From positions 332,045-396,044 of the forward strand of contig CBFIFP010000003.1 in the NCBI GenBank assembly GCA_965661945.1: DNA of 64,000 nucleotides. The letters are read 5' to 3'. Positions within the stretch are counted from its first letter, which is position 1. Every line of letters begins with the position of its first letter. Below are positions 17,564-27,100 of this stretch, in pieces. The translations under genes and the position numbers were made by a program. The DNA is from JAJRPT01 sp965661945 (GTDB lineage Bacteria; Bacteroidota; Ignavibacteria; Kapaibacteriales; UBA2268). A model generated the notes under the pieces. It saw only the letters and a program-made list of their open reading frames with translations. It ran no database searches and was not told the DNA's origin.

Positions 17564-18709
17564 TTAGTCGAGTTTTTCGATAGAAAAATTTAAAATAATC
17601 TCATCATTATTTTCAGTTTTACTTTTATATTTTGATGTAAACTCATCTATAAATTCATAAGAAGCATTATAATCATTGTGTATCCTATATGAAAAATCAG
17701 AAAATGATTTTAAATTAAATTCAATATTTTTGTCTTCAAGAGGTAAACTTTCTGATAAATTTACATTTATACTTTTTATATCGCAACTACTTGCATAAGT
17801 ACTTGACCTATACATATAATATCTATGATAAAATATTTCTGTAATATTGTCATCTTCGAAATTAACATTGAAAGTGTAAATTGTTGGTTCATAATCCTCA
17901 GTTATTGTTATATTTGTAAATCCAGATTTAAAATAATCATCAAAATAATAACCACATTGTTCAAAAAGTCCACTATTTTCAATATTTTTATCTTCAAATA
18001 ATTTAAATGCAATAACATCTTTTATATCAAGAATTTTAGAATAGTTGGTATCATACTTTTCATGAGTTGCTGGGTCCATTTTATTAATTTTTTTACTATA
18101 ATTTGTATTTTTTAGATTAAAAGATATTCTAACAAAATACCTCTCCCTCTTCAACTCAATATCCAAGGAATCACTTTGAAGCATATCATCTGTGAAAATA
18201 TAAGTTGTATCGCGGTATTTATCCTTATATGGTGTGAATTGCCATTTGTCTTTAGATGATAGTAATATCGATGGACTTTGATAAATTTCTTGATTTACAT
18301 TATATAATTTTTGAGAATATCTCTTATTACCAATTGTTAAAATAATAAAACTTAGTTTTTTATTTAAGGATATATTTTTTTCGTAATTGTAAGAATATGG
18401 ATTTTCTTCAAATACTTTTTTCCCGAGCAAGTCTATAATTTCAATGTGATTAATTATTTCTTTAGATGTGATTTTTAAAATATTGTTGGTATATACAACG
18501 CCGAAATTCTTTAACTCAACACTATTAATTATAAGAAGATTTTTTAAATCTACTGACTTTGGATTTATTAAGGTAGTATCTATTCCATAATCTGGATTAA
18601 TAATATTTAGAGAATCAATTTCAATTTTTGTGTCATAGTTCCAATCAATGAAATTTAATTTTATTTCATCGGCTAAAATTAAATTTAAAATAAATATTAT
18701 TAAAATCAT
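17564..18709 (-). CDS. Exported protein of unknown function
   Basis: The 381-residue protein begins with a very short hydrophobic leader (MILIIFILNLILADE) that could be a signal peptide. Residues about 80-150 (IEIIDLLGKKVFEENPY ... SFIILTIGNKRYSQKLY) resemble the 'v-D-l-x-G-k-x-v ... G-x-Y-x-v' pattern of type IX sorting domains, but here it lies in the N-terminal third instead of the C-terminus, so it is more likely an adhesin-like fold. The rest has no recognised domain. It ends 2 bases before comB starts. Confidence 0.6.
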   Translation of the reverse strand: MILIIFILNLILADEIKLNFIDWNYDTKIEIDSLNIINPDYGIDTTLINPKSVDLKNLLIINSVELKNFGVVYTNNILKITSKEIINHIEIIDLLGKKVFEENPYSYNYEKNISLNKKLSFIILTIGNKRYSQKLYNVNQEIYQSPSILLSSKDKWQFTPYKDKYRDTTYIFTDDMLQSDSLDIELKRERYFVRISFNLKNTNYSKKINKMDPATHEKYDTNYSKILDIKDVIAFKLFEDKNIENSGLFEQCGYYFDDYFKSGFTNITITEDYEPTIYTFNVNFEDDNITEIFYHRYYMYRSSTYASSCDIKSINVNLSESLPLEDKNIEFNLKSFSDFSYRIHNDYNASYEFIDEFTSKYKSKTENNDEIILNFSIEKLD

Positions 18710-18727
18710 TTTCCTAAACCTAAAGCT

Positions 18728-19522
18728 TTAGCTTTTCATAAGTTCTAAAAAGTTTTTAGTATTTTTAAATTCAATTTCTAATTCATTAGTAAATAATTCT
18801 AAGTCAAAGTCTTCTAATCTTGGGTTGTTTCTTTTTAAAACTTGCCAGAATTCTTCTTTTTCAATATCTAATTGCATTATTCCTCCATAAAAGCTACTGC
18901 CCCATATTTCACAAAAAAGATTAGTGATAAATACAACAGACATAAGATTTTCTTGATTTGCATCTAAACAATTCTTATAGTCTCTACTTATGATTCGAAT
19001 AAATTCGTCAGGCATTTTCCACTTTTCTAATATTTTTTGAGTAACATCAATATGGAAACAATCGAAAAACTCTTTGTGAGCTTTTTTTGGAGTTATACCA
19101 TCAAATTCAATAAGCTCTAAAACTTTAATATATTTATCAGAATTATATTGAAGCATAGCTAACTTACCGATATCATGAAGCAAACCAATAAGAAATTCTT
19201 TTTCATTGAATTTTAAGCCCAGTTTTTTTGATATTGATTTTGCAACGATTCCTGTGCAACTTGAGTGCCACCAAAATTTATTAACATAATCAACCAGAAG
19301 GGCATTACCAGAAATAACAAATTTAGAATAAATTGAAACTGCCAATACTAAATTAGCTACTCTATTCATGCCAAGGAGTTGTACAGCTTGTTGAATTGTA
19401 GTTATCTGGGCTCTTGTTGCAAACATTGGAGAGTTAGCAACCTTAATCATCTTAATAGAAAGTGACGGATCTGTTTCAATAAGTTTTGCTAAGTCATTGA
19501 AATTAAAATCATCTCTTTCCAT
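18728..19522 (-). CDS. HDOD-domain signalling protein, probably shortened by a nonsense codon
   Basis: HDOD proteins are HD-related regulators usually lacking phosphohydrolase activity. The 264-residue frame has the domain from its start (LIETDPSLSIKMIKVANSPM) through FLIGLLHDIGKLAMLQ to about 210. The frame continues upstream of this ATG: an ATG at 19600 opens MNDLEKILNIQEFATLPQVT, the normal HDOD N-terminus, but an in-frame TAA (19526-19528) separates it from YMERDDF. The family lineup therefore suggests a recent CAA-to-TAA change or a read-through site. No ribosome-binding site precedes the internal ATG at 19522. It is followed by the exported-protein gene at 17564. Confidence 0.72.
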   Translation of the reverse strand: MERDDFNFNDLAKLIETDPSLSIKMIKVANSPMFATRAQITTIQQAVQLLGMNRVANLVLAVSIYSKFVISGNALLVDYVNKFWWHSSCTGIVAKSISKKLGLKFNEKEFLIGLLHDIGKLAMLQYNSDKYIKVLELIEFDGITPKKAHKEFFDCFHIDVTQKILEKWKMPDEFIRIISRDYKNCLDANQENLMSVVFITNLFCEIWGSSFYGGIMQLDIEKEEFWQVLKRNNPRLEDFDLELFTNELEIEFKNTKNFLELMKS

Positions 19523-19525
19523 ATA

Positions 19526-19600
19526 TTAAAGAATTCTTGTTGTTACTTGAGGTAAAGTAGCAAACTCCTGAATATTTAATATTTTTTCTAAATCATTCAT
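19526..19600 (-). pseudogene. Detached N-terminal segment of the HDOD protein gene
   Basis: From the ATG at 19600 this frame encodes 25 residues, ending in TTRIL, followed by TAA. It is in the same frame as the main HDOD gene and matches the 'l-P-x-l-p-x-v-x-x-k-i-l' start of the domain. It is therefore the original gene start and not an independent small gene. Confidence 0.7.
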
Positions 19601-19631
19601 ATTTTTTTTTCACTTTTAAAAATGTAAATTA

Positions 19632-21968
19632 TCAAATTAATTTTACAATTCCAACTGCTTCAGAATTATCACCATTCATGTAAACCATTAATTTACCATT
19701 TTTCAAATAATAATTTACTTGAATTAGTTTTATAATACTAAGATATTTTTCATTAACATCCATAAAATTTGGTAATGAATTCGGAGTATTATTAAAAAAG
19801 TCATAATTAAAAACATTATTTTTTTCATCGGGATAAAGAGGTAAATATTTAATATTTGCTTCTACCAAATCTTGAAAAAAGTGAGTACCAAAGGATAATT
19901 CCGGTACATAATCTGATTTATTTTTAGCATATTCAATCAGAAGTGATGTTTTATTGATATCCGAATAATTAATCGGAACTCCTAACTTGATATCTCCCTT
20001 ACTTCCCCAACGCCCAGGTCCTATTAAAATAAATTTCTTTTCGGGTAACATACTATTTAGTTTACTTACTATTTTTCCAACGTATCGCATTTCTTCTTCA
20101 GTTTCAAGTAAAGAATAACCTTTATGGTCAACATATACAACAAAGTCTATGTTGTCTATTAACCCGTTACTTACAAACTTAGAAGCAGTAAAAATTTTAT
20201 GCTCATCTTGTATGTTTGCTGGCAAATTCACAACTTCATCAATCTCTGCTTGGCTCTGAGGTCTGCATTGTAATAAATATAGTTTATCTCCATCAGAAGC
20301 AAACTCAATATCCACTGGACCACCATAAGCTTCTGAAAGCTCATTAAGCATTTCTCTTATTTGAGATATAAAATCGGTGCGTTGAATTAAGTTATTAAAA
20401 GTTATAGTTAATTCTTCTTTTGTAAAATCAGTAATTGCACTTATTGGTTCTACTAACATATTACTTTTAATGAATGAAAATATTTTTTCAATTGCAGGGA
20501 AAGAACCATTAGATTCATTAATTAATTCTTCTACTGTAATATTTTCAAATGATTTTGATTCTAGATTAATTACATCAAGGTATCTCTGAGTGTATTTTAT
20601 TGAGTCTTTAATGGAGTGATTAACTCTAATATCAGGTTTACCAGGCGAAATTAATATTGGATAGTCATCCATTGTACGATCAACCGCTCGTGTTCCCAAA
20701 CCAGCTACAATCCTGATTACACCATCTTCTCTGTTAATCCTATTTGACCATCTAAATTCGTTATGGCTTAGTGCAACTCCTGCATAGCTTGGCATAAAAT
20801 ATTTTCCAATTTTATTACCCACAACCTCTTGAATCAAAACGCCCATTTCTTCTCTAAAGTCTATTAAATTATTCTTTTTACGATATTCAATAGCATCAGA
20901 ATTAAAAGTAGAAGCATAAACTTCAGCAATAGCGTCGGTTAAGGCGCTTAGTCTTTCTGATTTTGTTCCTGTATTAGAAAGAAATAAACTTTTGTATTTA
21001 CCTGTAAAACTTGCCTCGAAACTATCTTCCAATAAAGAAGAGGAACGTACAACTATAGGATTGCTTTTGATATCATCTAAGATTAAAGATAAAGAGTATA
21101 TAGCTTCAGGAGTAAAATGCGATTGTTTAAATACATATTCTAAAAAAGGGTATTCAATTTTAATTTCATCTAAACTTTGATATTTTGAAAATGCAAACTC
21201 ATCTAAAGCATTATAGTTGATAAACTCTAAAATTCCATCTGAAGTTAAAAACCAACTTTTAGGAGTGTAAACATTTTTTAATTTAGGATTAGTTTGTTTT
21301 TTTACTTTAAGAATTTCATTTGCAAGAATCATACCCGCTGATTTACCGCCCACCTTACCTGCTCCATAAGAGGGACCAATAAATTTGTAAAAAATCTTTT
21401 CTATTGCCAAAAGAGTTATGAAGTTTTTTGAAATGTTTATATATCTTAAATTTTCGGATAAAAATCTTGTTATAATTGAAACTCTTACCCCAATTCTTTC
21501 ATCTTCCGAAGTAAATTCTCTACTTCCACCGAGTTCGAAATATTTTTTAAGTGCTTCAATTACATCAGTCAATGGAGCATTTCTTCTGTCTAAAACTTTT
21601 GATAAATTCCTTAATTTTTCTTTATGAATCCAAAGAGTAATAAGGTTTGTAATTTCATCATCAGGTATATACTTATCAGCAATTTCAAAAACTTTAATTA
21701 TTATATCATTGGGAACAAATGGGTTTCCTTTTGGGGAGGGCCAGTTATGTCCGTTTGATATAATTTCTTCGTTTCTTTTTACTTCAGGGTTTAATTCTTG
21801 CAGAAGAAAATGTATTTCAGAAACTTTCATTCTTTCAAGATGAATAATCATTTTTCTACAAATTCTGTAAGTCATCGATTGGTCTTGGAAAATAATATGG
21901 TCTAATACTATTTTCCATTCTGGTTTTTTAGGAAAGTTTCTATTTTCTTTTACGATATAATCATTCAT
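19632..21968 (-). CDS. PEP/pyruvate-binding (PPDK N-terminal domain) protein
   Basis: The 778-residue protein contains the ATP-grasp-like PEP/pyruvate-binding domain of PEP synthases and pyruvate phosphate dikinases: GGKSAGMILANEIL near 207, VVRSSSLLEDSFEASFTGKY near 306 and DIEFASDGDKLYLLQCRPQS near 553. The phosphohistidine swivelling domain and the TIM-barrel domain of true PEP synthases are not evident; a unique C-terminal segment of about 200 residues and an N-terminal helical segment of about 190 replace them. It may be a regulatory or phosphotransfer protein. I chose the ATG at 21968 over a TTG at 21974. It lies 8 bases downstream of the OmpA-family gene. Confidence 0.78.
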   Translation of the reverse strand: MNDYIVKENRNFPKKPEWKIVLDHIIFQDQSMTYRICRKMIIHLERMKVSEIHFLLQELNPEVKRNEEIISNGHNWPSPKGNPFVPNDIIIKVFEIADKYIPDDEITNLITLWIHKEKLRNLSKVLDRRNAPLTDVIEALKKYFELGGSREFTSEDERIGVRVSIITRFLSENLRYINISKNFITLLAIEKIFYKFIGPSYGAGKVGGKSAGMILANEILKVKKQTNPKLKNVYTPKSWFLTSDGILEFINYNALDEFAFSKYQSLDEIKIEYPFLEYVFKQSHFTPEAIYSLSLILDDIKSNPIVVRSSSLLEDSFEASFTGKYKSLFLSNTGTKSERLSALTDAIAEVYASTFNSDAIEYRKKNNLIDFREEMGVLIQEVVGNKIGKYFMPSYAGVALSHNEFRWSNRINREDGVIRIVAGLGTRAVDRTMDDYPILISPGKPDIRVNHSIKDSIKYTQRYLDVINLESKSFENITVEELINESNGSFPAIEKIFSFIKSNMLVEPISAITDFTKEELTITFNNLIQRTDFISQIREMLNELSEAYGGPVDIEFASDGDKLYLLQCRPQSQAEIDEVVNLPANIQDEHKIFTASKFVSNGLIDNIDFVVYVDHKGYSLLETEEEMRYVGKIVSKLNSMLPEKKFILIGPGRWGSKGDIKLGVPINYSDINKTSLLIEYAKNKSDYVPELSFGTHFFQDLVEANIKYLPLYPDEKNNVFNYDFFNNTPNSLPNFMDVNEKYLSIIKLIQVNYYLKNGKLMVYMNGDNSEAVGIVKLI

Positions 21969-21976
21969 AAGCAATC

Positions 21977-24097
21977 TTATTTAACTGGCGTTTCTATAAT
22001 AATCTGTACTGTTCGGCTTAAACTTCTTCCAACTTCGGTGTTATTATCATAAAGCAATACTGAGTTTCCGTATGGAATTTCTATATATTCTTCCGCAGGA
22101 ACATTTAATAATTTTCTAATTGATTTAATTCTACGCATCGCTAAGTTTTTATTGTACTCTTCTTCACCAGTTCTATCAGCATATCCTGCAATTGTAACAA
22201 TAGAATTTGGTTTGATACTTTCTTTTACTTTTTTAATTACATCAAGATGTGATTTTTTTAAATCAGCACTATTATAATCAAATATAATCAAAGAATATTT
22301 TTCAAGTCTTTTGTCATCTTTAAGTTCTTCTCTTTTCTTTTTAATCGTAAGCTGTTGGATTATTAAATCTTTAGTAATTTCTTTTTCTGCACCAAATTCA
22401 TCTTTAGCTGACAAGGTAATTTTAAGATTTTCTTCGAGTGCTGGCATAGGTTCATCTTCAATGTTCCAGATTTTTGTAAACTTTAAATCTCCGCCATCAT
22501 ATTTTCTAATATTATTATCTTTTTGATTTATAGTCAAATTCCATTTTATAGGAGGATTACTTGCCTTTATTTCAGCTTCTATTCCTACTTTAGGAGGATT
22601 AGAACTCCTTACAATTTCTTTCAAGTAAACCGGCTCTATAAGTTTTGTATTACTAGAAGCTAATTCAACTCTTGATGCTTCTTTGAATAAATCATCGTCT
22701 TTAGAAGCATCTTTTAAATCAATATCACTGATATTTTTTTGAATTTTATTTTTATTTATCCCCCAAACATTCACAAAATAATTCTCTATTTCATTTAATC
22801 TATTTTCAATTATTTTTTTATCTTGAACTTCAGATTTACTAACTATTCTATTTCCAATTAACTGGATAGATTCATTATTTTCTTTAATTCTTTTTGCAAA
22901 TATATTCAAGGTATTTTTATAAACATCAAAAACATCCCAATTTAACTTATTTTCGTCAAAAGAATTAACTTCTGATGAACTTAAAAGATTTTGCTCTGTT
23001 GTATTAAGTCTATTACTATTATATGAAAAGAAGATATAAGGCAAAATAGGGAAGCCCTGCTCTGATTCAATTTCTTCAATTGTAATTGTTGGTTCATTTT
23101 GGATAGTTCCATCAGTATCAATACCATAAACTTTAAGAGTAGCATCAATTTGAGATTGTTGCAATATACTATTTTCATATTTTTCACTTACAACAAAGGT
23201 TTTAACAATATTATTATCATCTTCTTTTTCATTTTTCTTGATTTCTGAATCAATTAATTTTAATCCAATTTTATCTTTATTGTAAACAATTACATTGTTT
23301 GTATCTCTTTGATAAATTGTATCAATTAATATTTGTTTTTCTTTCTCAGGATAAATTGGATATTGATAAGAAACACCTGCAAATAAATTATTAACTTTCC
23401 AATCTATTGAAGATATATCTGTAAATGATTGATAATATTTAACTTCAAAATTTAGAAGGTTATCCTTTTTTATTTGGTAAGAATATGCAAGACCTATATA
23501 TGCTTGGAATTGGAAGTTGTTTAACTCTGGAATTGCTTCATTATTAAATCGTGTTCTTTCTTTTGTTTCTGATTCAGCAAATGTAACATTATCTGGTGTT
23601 ACTAATTCCTCAACTTGCGAAAAATTGCCTTGTATAATATAATTTGGACTTACTCCACCAAGAACTGAAAAATTATCAATTAAAGAGTAATCAACCCCTA
23701 TGTCTAATCCAAATAAATCGATTTTTGGTAAAATACTTATATCAACCATCGCATCTGCCGTCTGAACATTTCCCGCGGCATCAAGTACTTGAGTATTTCC
23801 AATTTTTTGATTTTCAATAAAACTTCCACCATAAGGTCTGTAGTTTAATCTTAAGTCTAATTTTAGATTATCTTGAATTTCATATTTGAAGAGTAAACCC
23901 AAATAATATGAATAACCCAGGGTATTTCCAAAACCTTCGGAACAGCAATCAAAGCCAGGCAAGCCATCAAAATTTGCTCTGTTGAAGTTCATATTTAAAC
24001 CAGCATTTGCACCAATCCAATATGAAGGAATATTTTCTTGTGATTTAAGAAGACCAATAGAAAGAAAAATTAAAAAGAAAACAATAGCTTTTTTCAT
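21977..24097 (-). CDS. OmpA-family outer-membrane protein
   Basis: The 706-residue protein has a signal peptide (MKKAIVFFLIFLSIGLLKSQ), an N-terminal porin-like beta-barrel region (about 25-250), a middle region and a C-terminal OmpA peptidoglycan-binding domain (about 600-706) with the conserved Asp and Arg in TIAGYADRTGEEEYNKNLAM RRIKS. A second, more degenerate copy of an OmpA-like start (PYIFFSYNSNRLNT) occurs near 345. It lies 9 bases downstream of the giant type IX substrate and is likely co-transcribed with it, so it may help anchor or display that protein. Confidence 0.87.
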   Translation of the reverse strand: MKKAIVFFLIFLSIGLLKSQENIPSYWIGANAGLNMNFNRANFDGLPGFDCCSEGFGNTLGYSYYLGLLFKYEIQDNLKLDLRLNYRPYGGSFIENQKIGNTQVLDAAGNVQTADAMVDISILPKIDLFGLDIGVDYSLIDNFSVLGGVSPNYIIQGNFSQVEELVTPDNVTFAESETKERTRFNNEAIPELNNFQFQAYIGLAYSYQIKKDNLLNFEVKYYQSFTDISSIDWKVNNLFAGVSYQYPIYPEKEKQILIDTIYQRDTNNVIVYNKDKIGLKLIDSEIKKNEKEDDNNIVKTFVVSEKYENSILQQSQIDATLKVYGIDTDGTIQNEPTITIEEIESEQGFPILPYIFFSYNSNRLNTTEQNLLSSSEVNSFDENKLNWDVFDVYKNTLNIFAKRIKENNESIQLIGNRIVSKSEVQDKKIIENRLNEIENYFVNVWGINKNKIQKNISDIDLKDASKDDDLFKEASRVELASSNTKLIEPVYLKEIVRSSNPPKVGIEAEIKASNPPIKWNLTINQKDNNIRKYDGGDLKFTKIWNIEDEPMPALEENLKITLSAKDEFGAEKEITKDLIIQQLTIKKKREELKDDKRLEKYSLIIFDYNSADLKKSHLDVIKKVKESIKPNSIVTIAGYADRTGEEEYNKNLAMRRIKSIRKLLNVPAEEYIEIPYGNSVLLYDNNTEVGRSLSRTVQIIIETPVK

Positions 24098-24106
24098 ATT
24101 CTTCGA

Positions 24107-27100
24107 TTATTTGTTAATTATAATTTTTTGAGTAATAATATCATTTGGTGTTATTAATCTTACCAAATATAAACCGTTGCTAAATTTATTCAAATCAATT
24201 TTAAATTCAAATTCATTTGCACCACCTTTTTCTCTAATCCAATTTGCTGAGTACAGGGTTCTTCCATCAATAGAAACAATATCTATTTGATTATAACCAG
24301 CTTCTATAATATTTCCACTTATATCAAGATTAGAATAGGACAATGATAAAGTTAATACAATATCTTGATTATTTTTAAGTAATCTATCTCCACCTTCATC
24401 GCAGATAATAAGTTCAACACTTGCAGATTGATATATAAAATTACTAAAAATACCTTGTTCTCTTACTACAAGATTATCCAATTGAATTTCACTAAATCTT
24501 CTTTCGCCAAGAAGAGGAACCATTATAATTGAGGAAATCTGGTTTACTCCTTCGCCAATTTCAACATCTTCAATATTTATTTCAATAGCTAATTTATCTT
24601 GTTCAGGATAAGAAATGCTACTTATATCACCTATACTTAACTCAATTGGCTGAAATGTAGTTTTATCCATAGTAATAACAAAATTATCAATGCTAAAGGA
24701 AGGCAAATCAGTTACACCACTTACTATTTCAGCAAATATTGGAATCTCAACAAGATTTAAAGTTGGGTCGATTTGTTGATTTTCAATAAAAACTCTCATC
24801 TCAGATGCTGGAAGTCCTGTACCTCGAAGAACTACAATTACAGTATCTTCACAAGTCCCATCAATTAAATAAGGAATATATAAAGTATCCTCATATTCTC
24901 CAACTGCAGGAGGAGTAAATGTAATTTCTAATGCTCGAGTTCCAGTTAAATTATTATTAGAAAGTAATAGGTTATCAAACTCAAAAGTAGGGAAGTGAGT
25001 ATTTACCTGATTAAATGTTTCAAAATCAATAACCCAGTTATGTTGATTTTGAATTTGCAAGATTTCTTGTGAATTTCTTGTAGAAATTACTGGTCCAAAA
25101 TCAATTTCAATAGGATTAGTCAAAACTCCTTTACTTACCTCTACTTTTACAGGGATGTTGTAAGAAATATCATTATTATTTTCAATGAGATTTACTTTGA
25201 TATTTGCATCAAAAACCCCATAAGTATTTGCAGGCGGATTGAAATTAATAGTGTAATCTTTTGTTTCATTTTCATTTATGCCATCATTTGCGGTGTAATT
25301 TTCAAAACTGAAATAATTTGGATTATTACCTTCTAAATCAAAGTTTACAAGAGTTGTAGGGACTTCGCCTACATTTGTAAGAGAAAAAGGTAACTGCTGG
25401 TTTACTTCACATTTATTTAAGATTCCAAAGTCTAATTCGCTTGGTTCAAATTCGGTTTCACCTTTTATACCAAAAGCAGTTGCTTCCAATGAATAAGTAG
25501 CAGTACAATTCTGACTACCAAATGAATCAAAAATCAAATGAAAATCCTCTTGGTAAATTCCTTCTTCTATAATATTAACTGTAACTTCAATAGTTTTAGT
25601 TTCACCTGGAGCAAAAGTTTGATTAACACCACCATACATTCTGAAATTGCCAGGTATAATTTGATTTAAAGTGCGAGTTAATACCGTTGAATTATTAGTA
25701 ATCTCCACAGGAATACGAATTGATTCGGTATTAATCGGGACTCTATCAAAATCAATAAGTGGGTCAGGATTTACAGTAATATCTAAGCCCTCTTTAAATG
25801 CTTTAAGTTCAATAATAATTAAATGTTTGTTAGGGTCGCCCTCAGTTGGAAGAGAAACATCATCAGTTGGAATTTTTAAAATTGCTGATTTTGGACCATC
25901 ATCTCCAATCTGAGCATTATATCTAATATCAAAACTAAAAATACCACCATTTGCAGCTATAATATTTCCATTTTGAGGAATATTTTGAGTTATCTCCCAG
26001 TTTTCTGGGTTGATACCAGTTATTGTATGGCTTCCGTTAATAGTTACAGGGAAATTAGCATTATTTCTAATTTCTATTGTGCTATCAGGTCTAGAATGAC
26101 ACCACTGAACATGTTCCCAATCTATTTCAAAAGGAAAGATTAAATTAGATTCAATTCCATTTCCTAATAATCTAAATTCTCCATCTTGCTCACATCCACC
26201 ATTTGCTTCTTCCATTTCTAATTTAAAACTAAAATTCCTTCCTCCAACAGAAGTAGGAGAGAATCTAATTAAAAATTCGACTTCTTGGTTAGGTTGAATA
26301 GTCATTGGAAATGGCTCGCTTGAACTTATAATTTCAAATTCTGGATTTAAAACAGGAGCATTAGGAATATAAGCAGGTGCATTACCTGTATTTACTATTG
26401 TAACAAGAATTTCTTTATTTAAAACAATGTTTACATCACCAAAATCAATTTCACCTAAGCCATTTGTTTGCTCTAAAAATGCTTCTTTTACTGTAATTGC
26501 CACGACAAGAGAATCTATTACTCCGGCACACTCAGAAACTTTGGTATAAATTGTAGCATAAAAAGTACCTCTGGCAAGAGGAGTTTGGCTGAAACCTATT
26601 TGGAAGTTTTCTCTTGCTCCCACTTGAACAACCTCATTTGCAAAAACTAAATTTGTAAATCCGTTATCATTTCTGGTATATTCAATAGACTCTAATGTGA
26701 AATCAATATTCGAGTTATTTTGAATAGATAAAGATTCAGTAAATGAATCCCCAATACATATTTCAGTATATAAAGTATCACCTGTAATTTCATCGCCATC
26801 TTGCCTGTGCCAACTAATATCTAGATTAGAAACATCTACAATATATTCAATTTTAAATTCACCATCTTTCTCAACACTATTTTTTCCAAAAGGAATTGTT
26901 AAAGTATTAGAAATCAAACCCATTTGACCAGGTGTAAAATTGTATGACACAAAAAATCTTTGAGAGTCTGCCTCTTCAATTGGCAAATTAACTGTTGGAA
27001 GAAGCAAATCAAAACCATTATCTCCAGCGTCCCAAGTGTGTTCTTCAATATATAAGTAAGCTCTAAAAATTCTACCATTATTTTTAACCCAAACAGAATC

